A DNA stretch of 64,000 nucleotides, taken from positions 1,954,501 to 2,018,500 of the forward strand of contig NZ_CP133605.1 in assembly GCF_031199965.1 (NCBI RefSeq), written 5' to 3'. The notes beneath the pieces were generated by a model. The model made no database searches, was not told the DNA's origin, and worked only from the letters and a program-made list of their open reading frames with translations. The translations under genes and the position numbers were made by a program. This document shows, one piece after another, positions 45,383 through 54,589 of this stretch. The stretch is from Paenibacillus sp. D2_2. GTDB taxonomy: Bacteria; Bacillota; Bacilli; Paenibacillales; Paenibacillaceae. The number at the start of each line of letters is the position of its first letter. The first letter of the stretch is position 1.

Positions 45383-47011
45383 ATGAAATTATTACGAACA
45401 TGGTTTATACCGCTACTTATTCTATTAATCGCCTGCCCTTTTGCTGGGGTGGCACGGACGGAGGCAGCATCAGCCAGCGCTATTCAGATCTATCTGAACG
45501 GTGATCTGCTCCCTAGCGACACTGCTCCTTACTTAAAGCCAAAAGAGAATGTCACTATGGTCCCGCTTCGTGTCATAAGCGAAAGCTTGGGAGCGAGCGT
45601 ACTTTGGTCACAGGCTACGAAGACAGCAACGATTCAGAAGGACGGTAACAAGTTGGTGCTAATCACTGGACACAGTGTAGCAGAGGTGAACGGAGAACCG
45701 GTTGGGCTCGACGTATCCGTTGAGAACATACAGGGACGCACCATGGTGCCGCTTCGCTTCGTCAGTGAGCAACTCGGACTCGATGTAGTCTGGAATCAGT
45801 CATTGAAGACAATATCGCTTACTTCCAATGAGGGAGGCGTCCAGCCGGGAGAGGAAGGGCAGGATCCGAAGCCGCAACCGCCTGTGACTCCACCGCAGGC
45901 AAGTGATGAGCTTCGCGGTGCCTGGGTCTCTACGGTGTATAACCTGGATTGGCCAAGCAGTACCTCAACTGGAAAGGCAGAAGCGCAGAAACAGGATTAT
46001 GTAAAGCTGCTCGATGATCTGCAAGGGATGGGGATCAATGCTGTATTCGTACAGGTACGACCGTCAGGAGATGCGTTCTATCCTTCAGATCTCGTACCAT
46101 GGAGCTCTTACCTAACAGGTGTTTCAGGCAAGGACCCTGGCTATGATCCACTGCAGTTCATGATTGACGAGACTCATCGCCGCGGTATGGAATTTCATGC
46201 TTGGTTTAACCCGTTCAGGGCAAGCACGGATACCAATACATCCAAGCTAGCGAACAATCATGTGGCTAACAGTCATCCGGAATGGACCGTGAAGTTTGCT
46301 AATAAGCTGTATATCAACCCAGGGATACCGGAAGCGCGTGAACATGTTATCGATGCGATTATGGAAGTAGTGAACCGCTATGATATTGACGGAGTTCATC
46401 TGGATGATTATTTCTACCCCTCAGGGGAGACGAAGACGAGCCAGTTCGCTGATGACAGCACTTTTAAACAGTATAATCCTAAGAGTTTGAGCGATAAGGG
46501 AGACTGGCGGCGTGACAATATCAACGAGTTCGTGAAGGACTTAGGCAGAAGTGTTCATCAGGTGAAACCAAATGTATCCTTCGGCATTAGTCCTTTCGGG
46601 GTCTGGCGCAACAAGAGCACGGATCCAACCGGCTCGGATACGAAAGCTGGCATGACCGCTTATGACAGTACTTATGCGGATGTAAGAGCCTGGATACAGA
46701 ACGGCTGGATTGATTATGTAGCACCGCAAATTTATTGGAGTCTGAGCTTCAATGTTGCTAAATACGATACATTAGTTGACTGGTGGGCGAAGGAGGTTGC
46801 AGGTAGCTCCGTGAAATTGTATATCGGTCACGCTCCATATAAGCTGGGGACCTCCGAAGCAGGCTGGAACAGTGCCCAGGAAATCATCAATCAATTGAAA
46901 TACAACAGCGGCGTACCAGAAGTTCGCGGAAGCATCTTCTTCAGCGCCAAGGAACTTAGAAAGAATCCGTTAGGACTTATACCTCTTCTGCAATCATATT
47001 ACGGTTTATAA
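45383..47011 (+). CDS. Secreted glycoside hydrolase-like (GHL10/DUF187) protein with stalk domain
   Basis: Exported protein of 542 residues: signal peptide (about 1-29, LLILLIACPFAGVARTEA), a copper-amine-oxidase N-like stalk domain (about 34-150, with YLKPKENVTMVPLRVISESLGASVLWS and GRTMVPLRFVSEQLGLDVVWNQ), a Pro/Glu-rich hinge, and a GHL10 TIM barrel (about 172-540). The barrel shows ELRGAWVSTVYNLDWPS, GINAVFVQVRPSGDAFYPS, EFHAWFNPFRA, DGVHLDDYFYP and SFGISPFGVWRN. The family (YngK relatives) is thought to cut peptidoglycan-type or related glycans. It is an insertion between mntR and yqhO relative to B. subtilis. Confidence 0.88.
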   Translation: MKLLRTWFIPLLILLIACPFAGVARTEAASASAIQIYLNGDLLPSDTAPYLKPKENVTMVPLRVISESLGASVLWSQATKTATIQKDGNKLVLITGHSVAEVNGEPVGLDVSVENIQGRTMVPLRFVSEQLGLDVVWNQSLKTISLTSNEGGVQPGEEGQDPKPQPPVTPPQASDELRGAWVSTVYNLDWPSSTSTGKAEAQKQDYVKLLDDLQGMGINAVFVQVRPSGDAFYPSDLVPWSSYLTGVSGKDPGYDPLQFMIDETHRRGMEFHAWFNPFRASTDTNTSKLANNHVANSHPEWTVKFANKLYINPGIPEAREHVIDAIMEVVNRYDIDGVHLDDYFYPSGETKTSQFADDSTFKQYNPKSLSDKGDWRRDNINEFVKDLGRSVHQVKPNVSFGISPFGVWRNKSTDPTGSDTKAGMTAYDSTYADVRAWIQNGWIDYVAPQIYWSLSFNVAKYDTLVDWWAKEVAGSSVKLYIGHAPYKLGTSEAGWNSAQEIINQLKYNSGVPEVRGSIFFSAKELRKNPLGLIPLLQSYYGL

Positions 47012-47026
47012 TTCTAGTCATAGAAA

Positions 47027-47082
47027 CAGCCCTCATTAACATACATAAGCAGTAGACTTATGTATGGAATGGGGGCTTTTTT
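47027..47082 (+). terminator. Terminator hairpin overlapping the yqhO ribosome site
   Basis: AGCCCTCATTAACATACATAAG pairs imperfectly with CTTATGTATGGAATGGGGGCT, followed by TTTTTT; the two arms run 47028-47049 and 47057-47077. The yqhO ATG is at 47085, so the G-rich 3' arm is also the only visible Shine-Dalgarno. It can act as terminator of the upstream gene and as translational gate of yqhO. Confidence 0.65.
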
Positions 47083-47084
47083 AT

Positions 47085-48047
47085 ATGCTGATCAACGGTG
47101 TATTTGAAGGAGGAGGCGTTAGGGGCATTTCGCTCGCAGGCGCAGTTCGGGCTGCAGAGCTCCATGGTAAGGAGTTTCATAAAGTTGCAGGAACGTCGGC
47201 AGGTTCTATTGTAGCTTCCTTGATCGCGGCGGGTTATGACGCTGAAGAGATGAAAGAGATTATCATAACGACGTCGTTCAACAAATTTCTGAAGCGGGCT
47301 CCTATTTTTAATATAGCGATCATCGGACCGGCATTGAGGGTGCTATTGAAGGAGGGCTTATACTCAGGCGAGGCACTAGAGAATTGGATCAGGCAAATAT
47401 TGCTTAGGAAAAAGGTACGGACCTTCAGCGATCTGGAGAAGGGGCGGCTGAGGATTATCGCTTCGGATATTACCAGCGGTAAAATTCTTGTATTGCCGGA
47501 TGATCTAGAGAAAATCGGCATTAACCCGAGCGAATTTGAAGTGGCACGTGCTGTGAGGATGAGCTGTAGTATTCCCTATTTCTTCGATCCTGTCTTATTA
47601 AGGCTGCCTCCTATGGAAGCGAAGGGCAAGACGTTTGCAGACCAGTTTCTCCATATTGTCGATGGCGGTCTATTGAGTAATTTTCCATTATGGTTGTTCG
47701 ATCGCGAGAGCCTTAGGGCTGGGGAGAAGAGAATTCCGACTGTCGGCTTCCAGATGGTTGGCAAGAACAGCAACCAGCCCCATATTATCCGAGGCCCGTT
47801 CTCCATGCTGGAAGCTATGGTAGCAACGATGCTGTCGGCCCATGACGAACGGTATATTGAGCAGACCAATCGTTACCGGACAATAAAGATCCCTACACTT
47901 GGTGTTGGTACAACCCAGTTTAACATCACACAAGAAGAAAGCCTGCTGCTTTATGAATCCGGACTCAGATCCGGGGAGCGCTTCTTCAAAGACTGGAATA
48001 CCCAGTATTATGAAGCACAATTCAAAAAGTATCAGCAGGCGAAATGA
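47085..48047 (+). CDS. yqhO: Patatin-like phospholipase family protein (YqhO)
   Basis: Serine lipid acyl hydrolase family, 320 residues. The oxyanion motif GVFEGGGVRGISLAGAV, nucleophile elbow GTSAGSI and the dyad Asp in IVDGGLLSNFP are all present. No signal peptide is seen. The start is set at the ATG 47085 (MLINGVFEGGG); an ATG at 47064 would be inside the terminator hairpin. Position between mntR and yqhP/Q matches B. subtilis yqhO. Physiological substrate unknown. Confidence 0.9.
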   Translation: MLINGVFEGGGVRGISLAGAVRAAELHGKEFHKVAGTSAGSIVASLIAAGYDAEEMKEIIITTSFNKFLKRAPIFNIAIIGPALRVLLKEGLYSGEALENWIRQILLRKKVRTFSDLEKGRLRIIASDITSGKILVLPDDLEKIGINPSEFEVARAVRMSCSIPYFFDPVLLRLPPMEAKGKTFADQFLHIVDGGLLSNFPLWLFDRESLRAGEKRIPTVGFQMVGKNSNQPHIIRGPFSMLEAMVATMLSAHDERYIEQTNRYRTIKIPTLGVGTTQFNITQEESLLLYESGLRSGERFFKDWNTQYYEAQFKKYQQAK

Positions 48048-48048
48048 G

Positions 48049-48214
48049 ATTAAAAAGTTCAATTTTGATCACGAAGTTATTCAAGGAATAATCTCGACAT
48101 CGAATCTTGAATTCAACCGGGCCCTCCGGTGCTCACGTACCAAAAACGTACGCTCCACTCCTCAGTCCCTAGTTTCATCCAACCTTCTCGGTGCTGAAAA
48201 TCGAACTTTTTAAT
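48049..48214 (-). repeat. TTCAAAAAG inverted-repeat element, full copy B
   Basis: A 166-base element with perfect 12-base ends ATTAAAAAGTTC/GAACTTTTTAAT. Read on the minus strand, its interior matches copy A: CAGCACCGAGAAGGTTGGAT, CTAGGGACTGAGGAG, GGTACGTGAGCACCGG and GAATTCAAGATTCGATG. It fills the convergent gap between yqhO and yqhP. Confidence 0.82.
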
Positions 48215-48240
48215 ACTTATTCTTAATTTAAACCTATCCC

Positions 48241-48567
48241 TTAATGGTATTTCGGCAAGTCATCATCATTTTTCCCTTTTTGACCCTCGATGACTTGAAA
48301 AGGATAAGCTTTGCGTTTCTGTCCGGAAGATGCCGAGCGGCGCTCTGCTGCTAATTTGGACATTGTCCGGGCGGAAGGCTTCACTTTAGGATTCTGTCTT
48401 CTATATTTGCGTGGAGGATACTTGTAGAGTAGAAATACGATCCCTACGATAAGGGCAGGAATGAGTATTCCCATCCAGTCCGTCGTCCCTCTGCCAAACA
48501 GTCCATCAATAATTCCAAAAGCTGCTAGCGCGATCAGAGCCCAAAATACGATGGCCTGTTTCTTCAT
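48241..48567 (-). CDS. yqhP: YqhP-like small membrane protein
   Basis: A 108-residue protein with two N-terminal membrane helices (about 5-22 and 32-50) and a basic, flexible cytoplasmic tail (KYPPRKYRRQNPKVKP...). Function unknown. Identified mainly by position: it sits between yqhO and yqhQ as in B. subtilis; sequence resemblance alone would not fix the name. It is downstream of yqhQ on the same strand, seven bases apart, so the two are co-transcribed. Confidence 0.7.
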   Translation of the reverse strand: MKKQAIVFWALIALAAFGIIDGLFGRGTTDWMGILIPALIVGIVFLLYKYPPRKYRRQNPKVKPSARTMSKLAAERRSASSGQKRKAYPFQVIEGQKGKNDDDLPKYH

Positions 48568-48574
48568 ATCTTCA

Positions 48575-49584
48575 TCATCCTTTCACGGGATCTAGAGCGG
48601 AGTGACTCGGAGTTGAATCGAGAGCTCCTTCACGTTCAACCTGCGCATCCAGCTCGCGCATCCGGTTGAAGGAAGCGATCGATACTTCAAGCTGCTCCAG
48701 ATTCGGTTCCTTGGTCGTTAACATCTGCAACCATAGTCCGGGATATCCAAGATAACGAAGGATGGGAATATCTCTCATCGCATTTGTGATTCGCAGCATT
48801 TCAAAGGATACACCGATAACTACAGGGAGCAGCAGAAGACGAATGTAAATCCGCTCCCATAGCGTATCCCAACTGAAGATAGGCAAGGAGTAGATAACGA
48901 CTCCGATAATAACCGTCAAGATAATGAAGCTACTGCCACAGCGATAGTGCAAGCGGCTGTATTTCTGTACTTTCTCAGGGATAAGCTCTTCGCCGGCCTC
49001 ATAAGCTGTAATAACTTTATGTTCAGCACCATGATATTGGAACAGTCTCTTGATCACAGGGGTCTGTGACATGATCCATAAATAAGCGAGTAGAAGGGCG
49101 ATCTTGATAACTCCTTCAACGAGCGTATGCAATGTTTGATTATTAAATGCGTGCTGGAACAAAAATTGCTCGACAACCGCAGGGACAAGCGTAAAAATAA
49201 CTTTTCCGACGATAAAGGACAGTACTCCGGCGACAGCAACGCCAAATATCATGCCCATAGAGAGTCCGGATTCTTCTTCTCCTTCTGCTTGGCGCGTTCT
49301 TCCGGTTCCATCTCGTCTTCTGCCATCGCCTCGGCCGAATAATTCAAGTGCTTTGAGCCCTTGGCACTGGAATCGACAATGCTGACCAGACCACGAATGA
49401 GTGGGATTTTACGAAGCTTCTTCACCCAGTTCTTATCTTGCTTTGGTACTTCCAGAAATGTAATTTCTCCATCCTTACGGCGTACTGCCGTAACATTAAC
49501 GTGTTTACCGCCGAACATGACTCCTTCAATGACGGCTTGACCGCCGTAAATCGCGGGTTTTGATTCCTCAGGCAAATATTTCAC
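48575..49584 (-). CDS. yqhQ: YqhQ, DUF1385 membrane protein, frameshifted
   Basis: Conserved membrane protein of unknown function. The N-terminal part (MKYLPEESKPAIYGGQAVIEGVMFGG...) and the C-terminal part (MGMIFGVAVAGVLSFIVGKV...YHGAEHKVITAYEAGEEL...YSRLHYRCGSSFI) are in different frames, joined at CTCTCTATGGG (about 49250-49258); one extra base fuses them into the normal DUF1385 protein of about 330 residues. The GGQAVIEGVMF and YHGAEHKVI motifs define the family. About five membrane helices lie in the second part. Divergent from yqhR. Confidence 0.88.
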
Positions 49585-49762
49585 CTTCCCTAAAGTAGTA
49601 ATTGGTGTTATGCAAGTTTAGCTAGTCTCTCGATTCCGGCGGACGAAAAAAGTATAGGTCTAACTGGAATGATTCCATTGTAACGAAATTCGCGGTCAAA
49701 TTCTAGTTAGTTTAGATTAGTGCCTTTTAAATTGCGCATACTAACCCACAAACTATTAATAA

Positions 49763-49820
49763 GTGTTCAAAAAGGTCAGTTATAATACCGTGATCAGTAG
49801 CGGACTTTTTGAATTACTTC
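49763..49820 (+). repeat. Short TTCAAAAAG palindrome (copy G)
   Basis: GTGTTCAAAAAGGTC ... GGACTTTTTGAATTAC about 58 bases long, between divergent yqhQ and yqhR. Ends match the larger copies; the core is absent. Confidence 0.6.
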
Positions 49821-49844
49821 TTGTGAGAGAAAGGAAGATGAAGT

Positions 49845-50386
49845 GTGGATCCAAAAGGCCATAACCCCAAGAACGGGACAAGTATTTGGATGTTTACATT
49901 GGAGGTTGGATTTTTCGCCGGATTGCTATGGGGAGGAATCAAAGGAATTTTTTATTTTATGCGCTTAACGACGGTCGTGCCCGGATATATGGGGGAGCCC
50001 TTTTTCAAGAGCCAGTTCTTGAAGAGTCAGCCGGGTATTATGCTGGGTGGGGCTTCTTCATCCTCTTCTCGCTTCTGGCCACGCTAGTGTACATTCTTCT
50101 CTTCCGCAAGCTTAGAGGCCCGTTGCCCGGGATTCTCTATGGCATTGTTTGGTGGGTAATTCTGTTCGTATGGGCAGGCCCATCCCTGCATCTGATGGAG
50201 CCACTTCGTAAGTTGTCAATGAATACGATCATCAGCGAATTTTGCCTATATCTGTTATGGGGTATGTTTATCGGTTATTCCGTAGCACATGAGTATACAG
50301 ATGAGAGAAAACGTGAGCCTGAGGAAATGTCGGATAAGACCGGAAAGAATTCCATGAAGAGGCCGACGGAGAATCCTCAGCATTAG
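49845..50386 (+). CDS. yqhR: YqhR family membrane protein, frameshifted
   Basis: Membrane protein with about four helices. It starts at GTG (MDPKGHNPKNGTSIWMFTLEVGFFAGLLWGGIK) and continues after a break at the GGG run 50045-50047; one extra G gives LGWGFFILFSLLATLVYILLF, then LPGILYGIVWWVILFVWAGP and TIISEFCLYLLWGMFIGYSVAHEY, the features of YqhR. The last 30 residues are hydrophilic. Function unknown; order yqhQ-yqhR-aroQ as in B. subtilis. Confidence 0.85.
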
Positions 50387-50440
50387 GGACAAAATGCTTC
50401 TCAATTGACTCCTTCCTATGTTAAAATTACTTTTGGTTCA

Positions 50441-50473
50441 TGTTCGAAAAGTACGGGTAATCTCTTTTTGAAC
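50441..50473 (+). repeat. Short TTCAAAAAG-like palindrome (copy H)
   Basis: GTTCGAAAAGTACGGGTAAT then CTCTTTTTGAAC; a 33-base degenerate hairpin of the same end type, between yqhR and aroQ. Confidence 0.45.
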
Positions 50474-50513
50474 GGTATCGTTACTGGTTATATCAAAGGA
50501 AGGGTGATCAGCA

Positions 50514-50951
50514 ATGTTAAACATTCTGGTGCTGAACGGGCCTAACCTGAATATGCTTGGTGTTCGTGAGCCGGGTATTTACGGCTCTGAAAGTTTAAGC
50601 GATATCGAGGTCAAGCTGAGTAAGCTGGCAGAAACGGAAGATTTGTCCCTCTCGTTCTTTCAATCGAATCATGAGGGTGAACTCATCGATAAGATTCATG
50701 CGGCTTACGGATCATGCGACGGTATTTTGATTAACCCGGGGGCACTTACCCACTACAGTTATGCGCTGCGTGATGCGCTGACTACGGTGAAGCTTCCAGT
50801 GGTCGAAGTGCATCTATCCAACATTCACGCACGCGAAGCATTTCGCCATCACTCTGTTATTGCTCCAATTGCAATTGGACAGATTTCCGGCTTTGGATCG
50901 TACGGATACGAGATGGGTCTGTTGGCTTTGAAGCGTCATTTAAGCAAGTAG
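50514..50951 (+). CDS. aroQ: 3-dehydroquinate dehydratase, type II
   Basis: Third step of the shikimate pathway, by the type II mechanism. The 145-residue protein shows [15 protein letters not shown], the catalytic Tyr in GIYGSESL, the Arg-containing region, [16 protein letters not shown] and [17 protein letters not shown] with the catalytic His. The dodecameric type II fold is expected. Equivalent to B. subtilis yqhS, in the same position before yqhT. Confidence 0.96.
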   Translation: MLNILVLNGPNLNMLGVREPGIYGSESLSDIEVKLSKLAETEDLSLSFFQSNHEGELIDKIHAAYGSCDGILINPGALTHYSYALRDALTTVKLPVVEVHLSNIHAREAFRHHSVIAPIAIGQISGFGSYGYEMGLLALKRHLSK

Positions 50952-51008
50952 TGAATGCGGGATACGCATGGATTTGCAAGAGAAAGCTGATATTAAGGAG
51001 AGTTAATT

Positions 51009-52082
51009 ATGGTGAGCACACGTGTTACTCGGTTCCGCGAAGCAATGGTAAGCCATCAAGTGGAAGCCGTTTTAGTTACCGGTGATGTGAACCGCCGCTA
51101 TTTGACGGGCTTTACCGGAACCTCTGGTTATGTCTTAGTTACGCAGCAGAAGGCTTATTTGTTAACGGACTTCCGTTACACTACGCAAGCGGCAGAGCAG
51201 GCCAAAGGGTTCGAGATCGTGAAGCATGCTCCGGTCGTTATTGATACGATTAAGGAACTGCTTGCGGCAGAACAGATCAGCCGGCTTGGATTCGAGGAGG
51301 ACAACGTGGTCTTCTCGACATACCGCAGCTATGAGAGCGGACTCGCTCCTTGCGAGTTGGTTCCTGTCAAGGGTCTAGTTGAAGGACTGCGGACGTTCAA
51401 GGATGCTGATGAGCTGGCGATCATGAAGCAAGCAGCGGACTTGGCTGATCGCACATTCGTGCATATGCTGGATGTAATCAAGCCGGGGGTTACCGAGCAA
51501 GACATGGCGCTGGAGATGGAAATGTTCATGCGCAAGAATGGTGCGACTTCAAGCTCATTTGATACGATCGTTGCATCTGGAGTACGTTCGTCTCTTCCTC
51601 ATGGTGTTGCTAGTGGCAAGATGATTGAGAGCGGAGACTTGGTGACTTTGGATTTCGGGGCTCTACTAGGTGGATATTGTTCGGATATTACCCGCACAGT
51701 AATGGTAGGTACACCTGATGATAAGCAACGTGAAATATATGACATTGTTCTTGAAGCTCAGCTACATACGCTTGAACATTTGCGGCCGGGCATGACTGGG
51801 CGTGAAGCTGACGCTCTTGCCCGCGATATTATCACTCGCTATGGCTATGGTGAACAATTCGGCCATAGTACAGGACATGGATTGGGAATGGAAGTTCACG
51901 AAGCTCCTAATCTGTCCATGAGAAGCGATACCGTTCTTCAACCAGGCATGGTTGTGACTGTTGAACCGGGAATTTATATTCCAGGATTCGGCGGAGTGCG
52001 AATTGAAGATGACGTTGTCATGACGGAAAATGGCAACCGACGTTTGACGGAATCGAGCAAAGACTTTACGATTATTTCGTAG
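51009..52082 (+). CDS. yqhT: Xaa-Pro peptidase family protein (YqhT)
   Basis: M24 metallopeptidase of 357 residues; creatinase-like N-terminal domain (about 1-125) and pita-bread catalytic domain. Metal ligands are visible in TLDFGALLGGYCSDITRT (two Asp), GHSTGHGLGMEVHE (His), VTVEPGIYIP (Glu) and VRIEDDVV (Glu). Predicted to release N-terminal residues before proline in the cytoplasm. It precedes efp by 35 bases as in B. subtilis, possibly co-transcribed. Confidence 0.93.
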   Translation: MVSTRVTRFREAMVSHQVEAVLVTGDVNRRYLTGFTGTSGYVLVTQQKAYLLTDFRYTTQAAEQAKGFEIVKHAPVVIDTIKELLAAEQISRLGFEEDNVVFSTYRSYESGLAPCELVPVKGLVEGLRTFKDADELAIMKQAADLADRTFVHMLDVIKPGVTEQDMALEMEMFMRKNGATSSSFDTIVASGVRSSLPHGVASGKMIESGDLVTLDFGALLGGYCSDITRTVMVGTPDDKQREIYDIVLEAQLHTLEHLRPGMTGREADALARDIITRYGYGEQFGHSTGHGLGMEVHEAPNLSMRSDTVLQPGMVVTVEPGIYIPGFGGVRIEDDVVMTENGNRRLTESSKDFTIIS

Positions 52083-52117
52083 ATTAATTCTTTAACCTAT
52101 TTGAGGAGGTTCTTCTA

Positions 52118-52675
52118 GTGATTTCAGTAAACGATTTTAAAACAGGCTTGACCGTCGAGGTGGACGGCGATATTTATACGGTGCTTGATTTCCAGCACGT
52201 TAAACCGGGTAAGGGCGCAGCATTTGTTCGCTCCAAATTGAAAAACCTCCGTAACGGTAACACCGTGGAGAAAACATTCCGTGCTGGTGAGACGATTGGA
52301 CGAGCTTTGATTGAGAACCGCGACGTACAATATTTGTATGCGAGCGGCCAAGATCATGTATTTATGGATAACGAAACTTACGATCAATTCAGCTTGACGG
52401 AAGAGCAGCTTAAATGGGAACTTAACTTCCTAAGAGAAAATATGAACGTTAAGATCGTTAGCTATCAAGGTGAAATTCTTGGGATTAACTTGCCTAACAA
52501 CGTTGAACTGAAAGTCGTTGAGACCGAGCCTGGAATCAAGGGCAATACAGCAACTGGTGCAACTAAGAATGCGAAGGTTGAGACTGGCCTTAACGTTCAA
52601 GTACCTCTGTTTATCAATGAGGACGACGTTCTGCTTATCGATACTCGCGAAGGTAAATACATTTCCCGCGCGTAG
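52118..52675 (+). CDS. efp: Elongation factor P
   Basis: Relieves ribosome stalling at polyproline. The 185 residues form three beta-barrel domains; the tip loop is [12 protein letters not shown] with Lys32 at the modification position, of the Bacillus (aminopentanol-type) rather than the beta-lysyl type (inference from neighbours and family). The C-terminal OB domain has the P-loop-like [14 protein letters not shown]. It starts at GTG after GAGGAGG and ends before a strong terminator. Confidence 0.96.
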   Translation: MISVNDFKTGLTVEVDGDIYTVLDFQHVKPGKGAAFVRSKLKNLRNGNTVEKTFRAGETIGRALIENRDVQYLYASGQDHVFMDNETYDQFSLTEEQLKWELNFLRENMNVKIVSYQGEILGINLPNNVELKVVETEPGIKGNTATGATKNAKVETGLNVQVPLFINEDDVLLIDTREGKYISRA

Positions 52676-52721
52676 TTTTGCTGTCTGCAAGAACGGTGAT
52701 ATGCTATGTATCAATTATTAC

Positions 52722-52754
52722 CTCTCCATCTATAAATAGGTGGAGAGTTTTTTT
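52722..52754 (+). terminator. Terminator of efp
   Basis: CTCTCCATCTATAAATAGGTGGAGAG-type hairpin (arms 52722-52728 and 52741-52747) followed by TTTTTTT. Confidence 0.92.
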
Positions 52755-52857
52755 GTACATATATAAATACGGCCTAAAACAACGATAAGAATCGAATATT
52801 TCGAAGCTATGGTTGGCCTTTTATAAGCTATTTCTTAAATATGTCTATAAAAAACAT

Positions 52858-52887
52858 TGACTTCATTCGGGTTTCCCGTATTATACT
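52858..52887 (+). promoter_or_regulatory. Promoter of the aspartokinase gene
   Basis: TTGACT (52858) and TATACT (52882) with an 18-base spacer that itself holds CGGGTTTCCCG, a small palindrome. The 85-base leader is too short for a lysine riboswitch. Confidence 0.6.
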
Positions 52888-52974
52888 GTGTTAAAGCATT
52901 ACTGAAGCAATAGAAATTAGAAATGAATGAGACAACGAAATTAAAGAGTGTTGGATATCAGGGAGGGAGTTAGT

Positions 52975-54227
52975 TTGGCTGTATATGTTATGAAATTCGG
53001 GGCAGCTCGGTAGGAGATACGGAGCGTATGAAACGTGTCGCCCGGCGGGTAGTCGAGAAGCAGGACGAAGGCCATCAGGTGATGGTTGTCGTATCGGCGA
53101 TGGGGGATACAACCGATGAATTGATTGATCAGGCGAATATGCTCAGCCATAATCCGCCGCAGCGTGAGATGGATATGTTGCTGACGACAGGGGAGCAAAT
53201 TTCTATTGCACTGCTGTCGATCGCTATCCATGAGCTAGGCCGCAAGGCGGTATCCTTTACCGGATGGCAAGCCGGATTCCGAACAGAAGCGGAGCATGGC
53301 AAGGCGCGTATTACGGATATTAAACCGGAGCGCGTTCAACAGGCTCTGAATGATGGCAATATCGTCATTGTGGCTGGTTTTCAAGGGATGACCGAAGAAG
53401 GAGAAATTACTACCTTTGGTCGCGGCGGCTCCGACACTACGGCAGTAGCTCTAGCAGCTGCGACGGCTGCGGATTATTGCGAAATATATACAGATGTTGA
53501 TGGCATTTATTCGACAGACCCGAGAATCGTGAAGAATGCTCGCAAATTAAATGAAATCTCTTATGATGAGATGCTAGAACTGGCTAACTTAGGTGCAGCG
53601 GTACTACATCCGCGCGCTGTTGAATACGCCAAGCAGTTCCAGGTCCGTCTCGTTGTTCGTTCGAGCTTTAATCATAATGAAGGCACAGTTGTGAAGGAGG
53701 AAGCTACAATGGAGCAAGGTGTAGTGGTTAGCGGGATCGCTTATGATAAGAATGTGGCAAGAATTAGTATTCTGGGTGTATCCCATGTTCCAGGAGTTCT
53801 AGCTAAAGTATTCGGTTCTCTAGCCGATGCGAAGATTAATGTAGATATTATTGTACAGAGCGGTGTCCAGGACGGCAAGGCTGATTTCTCCTTTACGGTA
53901 GGACTTGATGATCGTGAGAAAGCACTAGAAGTGCTTAGCGGCATTCGTCCAGAAATTCCTTTTGATGACGTAACCTCAGAAGAGGAACTAGTCAAAATTT
54001 CTATTGTTGGAGCTGGTATGGTTAGCCATCCAGGAGTGGCCGCGGAGATGTTCGATGTCATCTCGAAGCAGGACGTGAATATCAAGATGGTTAGCACTTC
54101 CGAAATCAAGGTATCCTGCGTGATTGAAGGAGCCAAGGTGAATGAGGTCATTAAGGCATTGCATACAGCTTACGGATTGGATACAGAAAGCCAAGTATTC
54201 GTCGGAGGTCCACAAGATCGCCGCTAA
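52975..54227 (+). CDS. lysC: Aspartate kinase, one-base deletion near the start
   Basis: First step of the aspartate pathway to lysine, methionine, threonine and diaminopimelate. The N-terminus MAVYVMKFGGSSVGDTERMKRVA is recovered only if the GGGG run at 52999-53002 is read as five G; as written a TAG follows at once. The kinase domain has VVSAMGDTTDELI, LTTGEQISIALL, TTFGRGGSDTTAVALAAA and EIYTDVDGIYSTDPRIV; two ACT domains occupy the last 160 residues (RISILGVSHVPGVLAKVF, VKISIVGAGMVSHPGVAAEMF). An internal ribosome site precedes an ATG at 53709. It is inserted between efp and yqhV relative to B. subtilis. Confidence 0.93.
53709..54227 (+). CDS. Possible internal start: aspartokinase beta subunit
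   Basis: AAGGAGG (53694-53700) lies eight bases before an in-frame ATG (MEQGVVVSGIAYDK...), giving a 172-residue protein made of the two ACT domains. B. subtilis lysC makes its alpha and beta subunits in exactly this way from one gene. The match of ribosome site, spacing and domain boundary makes the same arrangement likely here, but it is not proved by sequence alone. Confidence 0.6.
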   Translation: MEQGVVVSGIAYDKNVARISILGVSHVPGVLAKVFGSLADAKINVDIIVQSGVQDGKADFSFTVGLDDREKALEVLSGIRPEIPFDDVTSEEELVKISIVGAGMVSHPGVAAEMFDVISKQDVNIKMVSTSEIKVSCVIEGAKVNEVIKALHTAYGLDTESQVFVGGPQDRR

Positions 54228-54326
54228 GCTCTAATAGAGGTTATTCAATATATTAAGGTGAAAATAAAGTAGAAGTCGTATGACCGAGCAATCGGTTATG
54301 CGGCTTCTTTCTTTTTTAATAGTATA

Positions 54327-54525
54327 TGTTCAAAAAGTTCGGTTTTCAGCACCGAAGCTTATGCTTCCGAGGTGCGTTTCTTCGAAACGCTTCAGTTGGA
54401 TAAAGCTAGGGACTGAGGAGCGGAGCGTAGGCAAAACCTACGTGAGCACCGGATGGCCAGGTTGAATTCAAGATTCGATGTCGAGATACTTCTAGCTTCA
54501 CTTCGTGATTTTTGAACAACCTCTA
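54327..54525 (+). repeat. TTCAAAAAG inverted-repeat element, long copy C
   Basis: A 199-base element from TGTTCAAAAAGTTCGG to TTTTTGAACAACCTCTAA. It carries an extra 35-40 base hairpin block (TTCCGAGGTGCGTTTCTTCG, AAACGCTTCAGTTGGAT) absent from copies A and B but present in the truncated copy at 12.7 kb, defining two subfamilies. The rest (GAGGAGCGGAGCGTAGG, GTGAGCACCGG, GAATTCAAGATTCGATG) matches A and B. Confidence 0.82.
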
Positions 54526-54589
54526 ATAAATAGAGATATTCGGGCATATGGATAAGAGAGTGCGATGGTGCGAGAGGAGGTTCATATGC

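Noticed and set aside
52888-52974. Lysine riboswitch before aspartokinase
   Set aside because: Only about 85 bases separate promoter and start; the conserved L-box elements are absent.
52996-53012. Programmed frameshift in aspartokinase
   Set aside because: The break is a missing G in a G run, at a point conserved in the family without frameshifting.
54280-54465. 61-codon open frame inside repeat copy C
   Set aside because: It overlaps the inverted-repeat element and is not open in the other copies.
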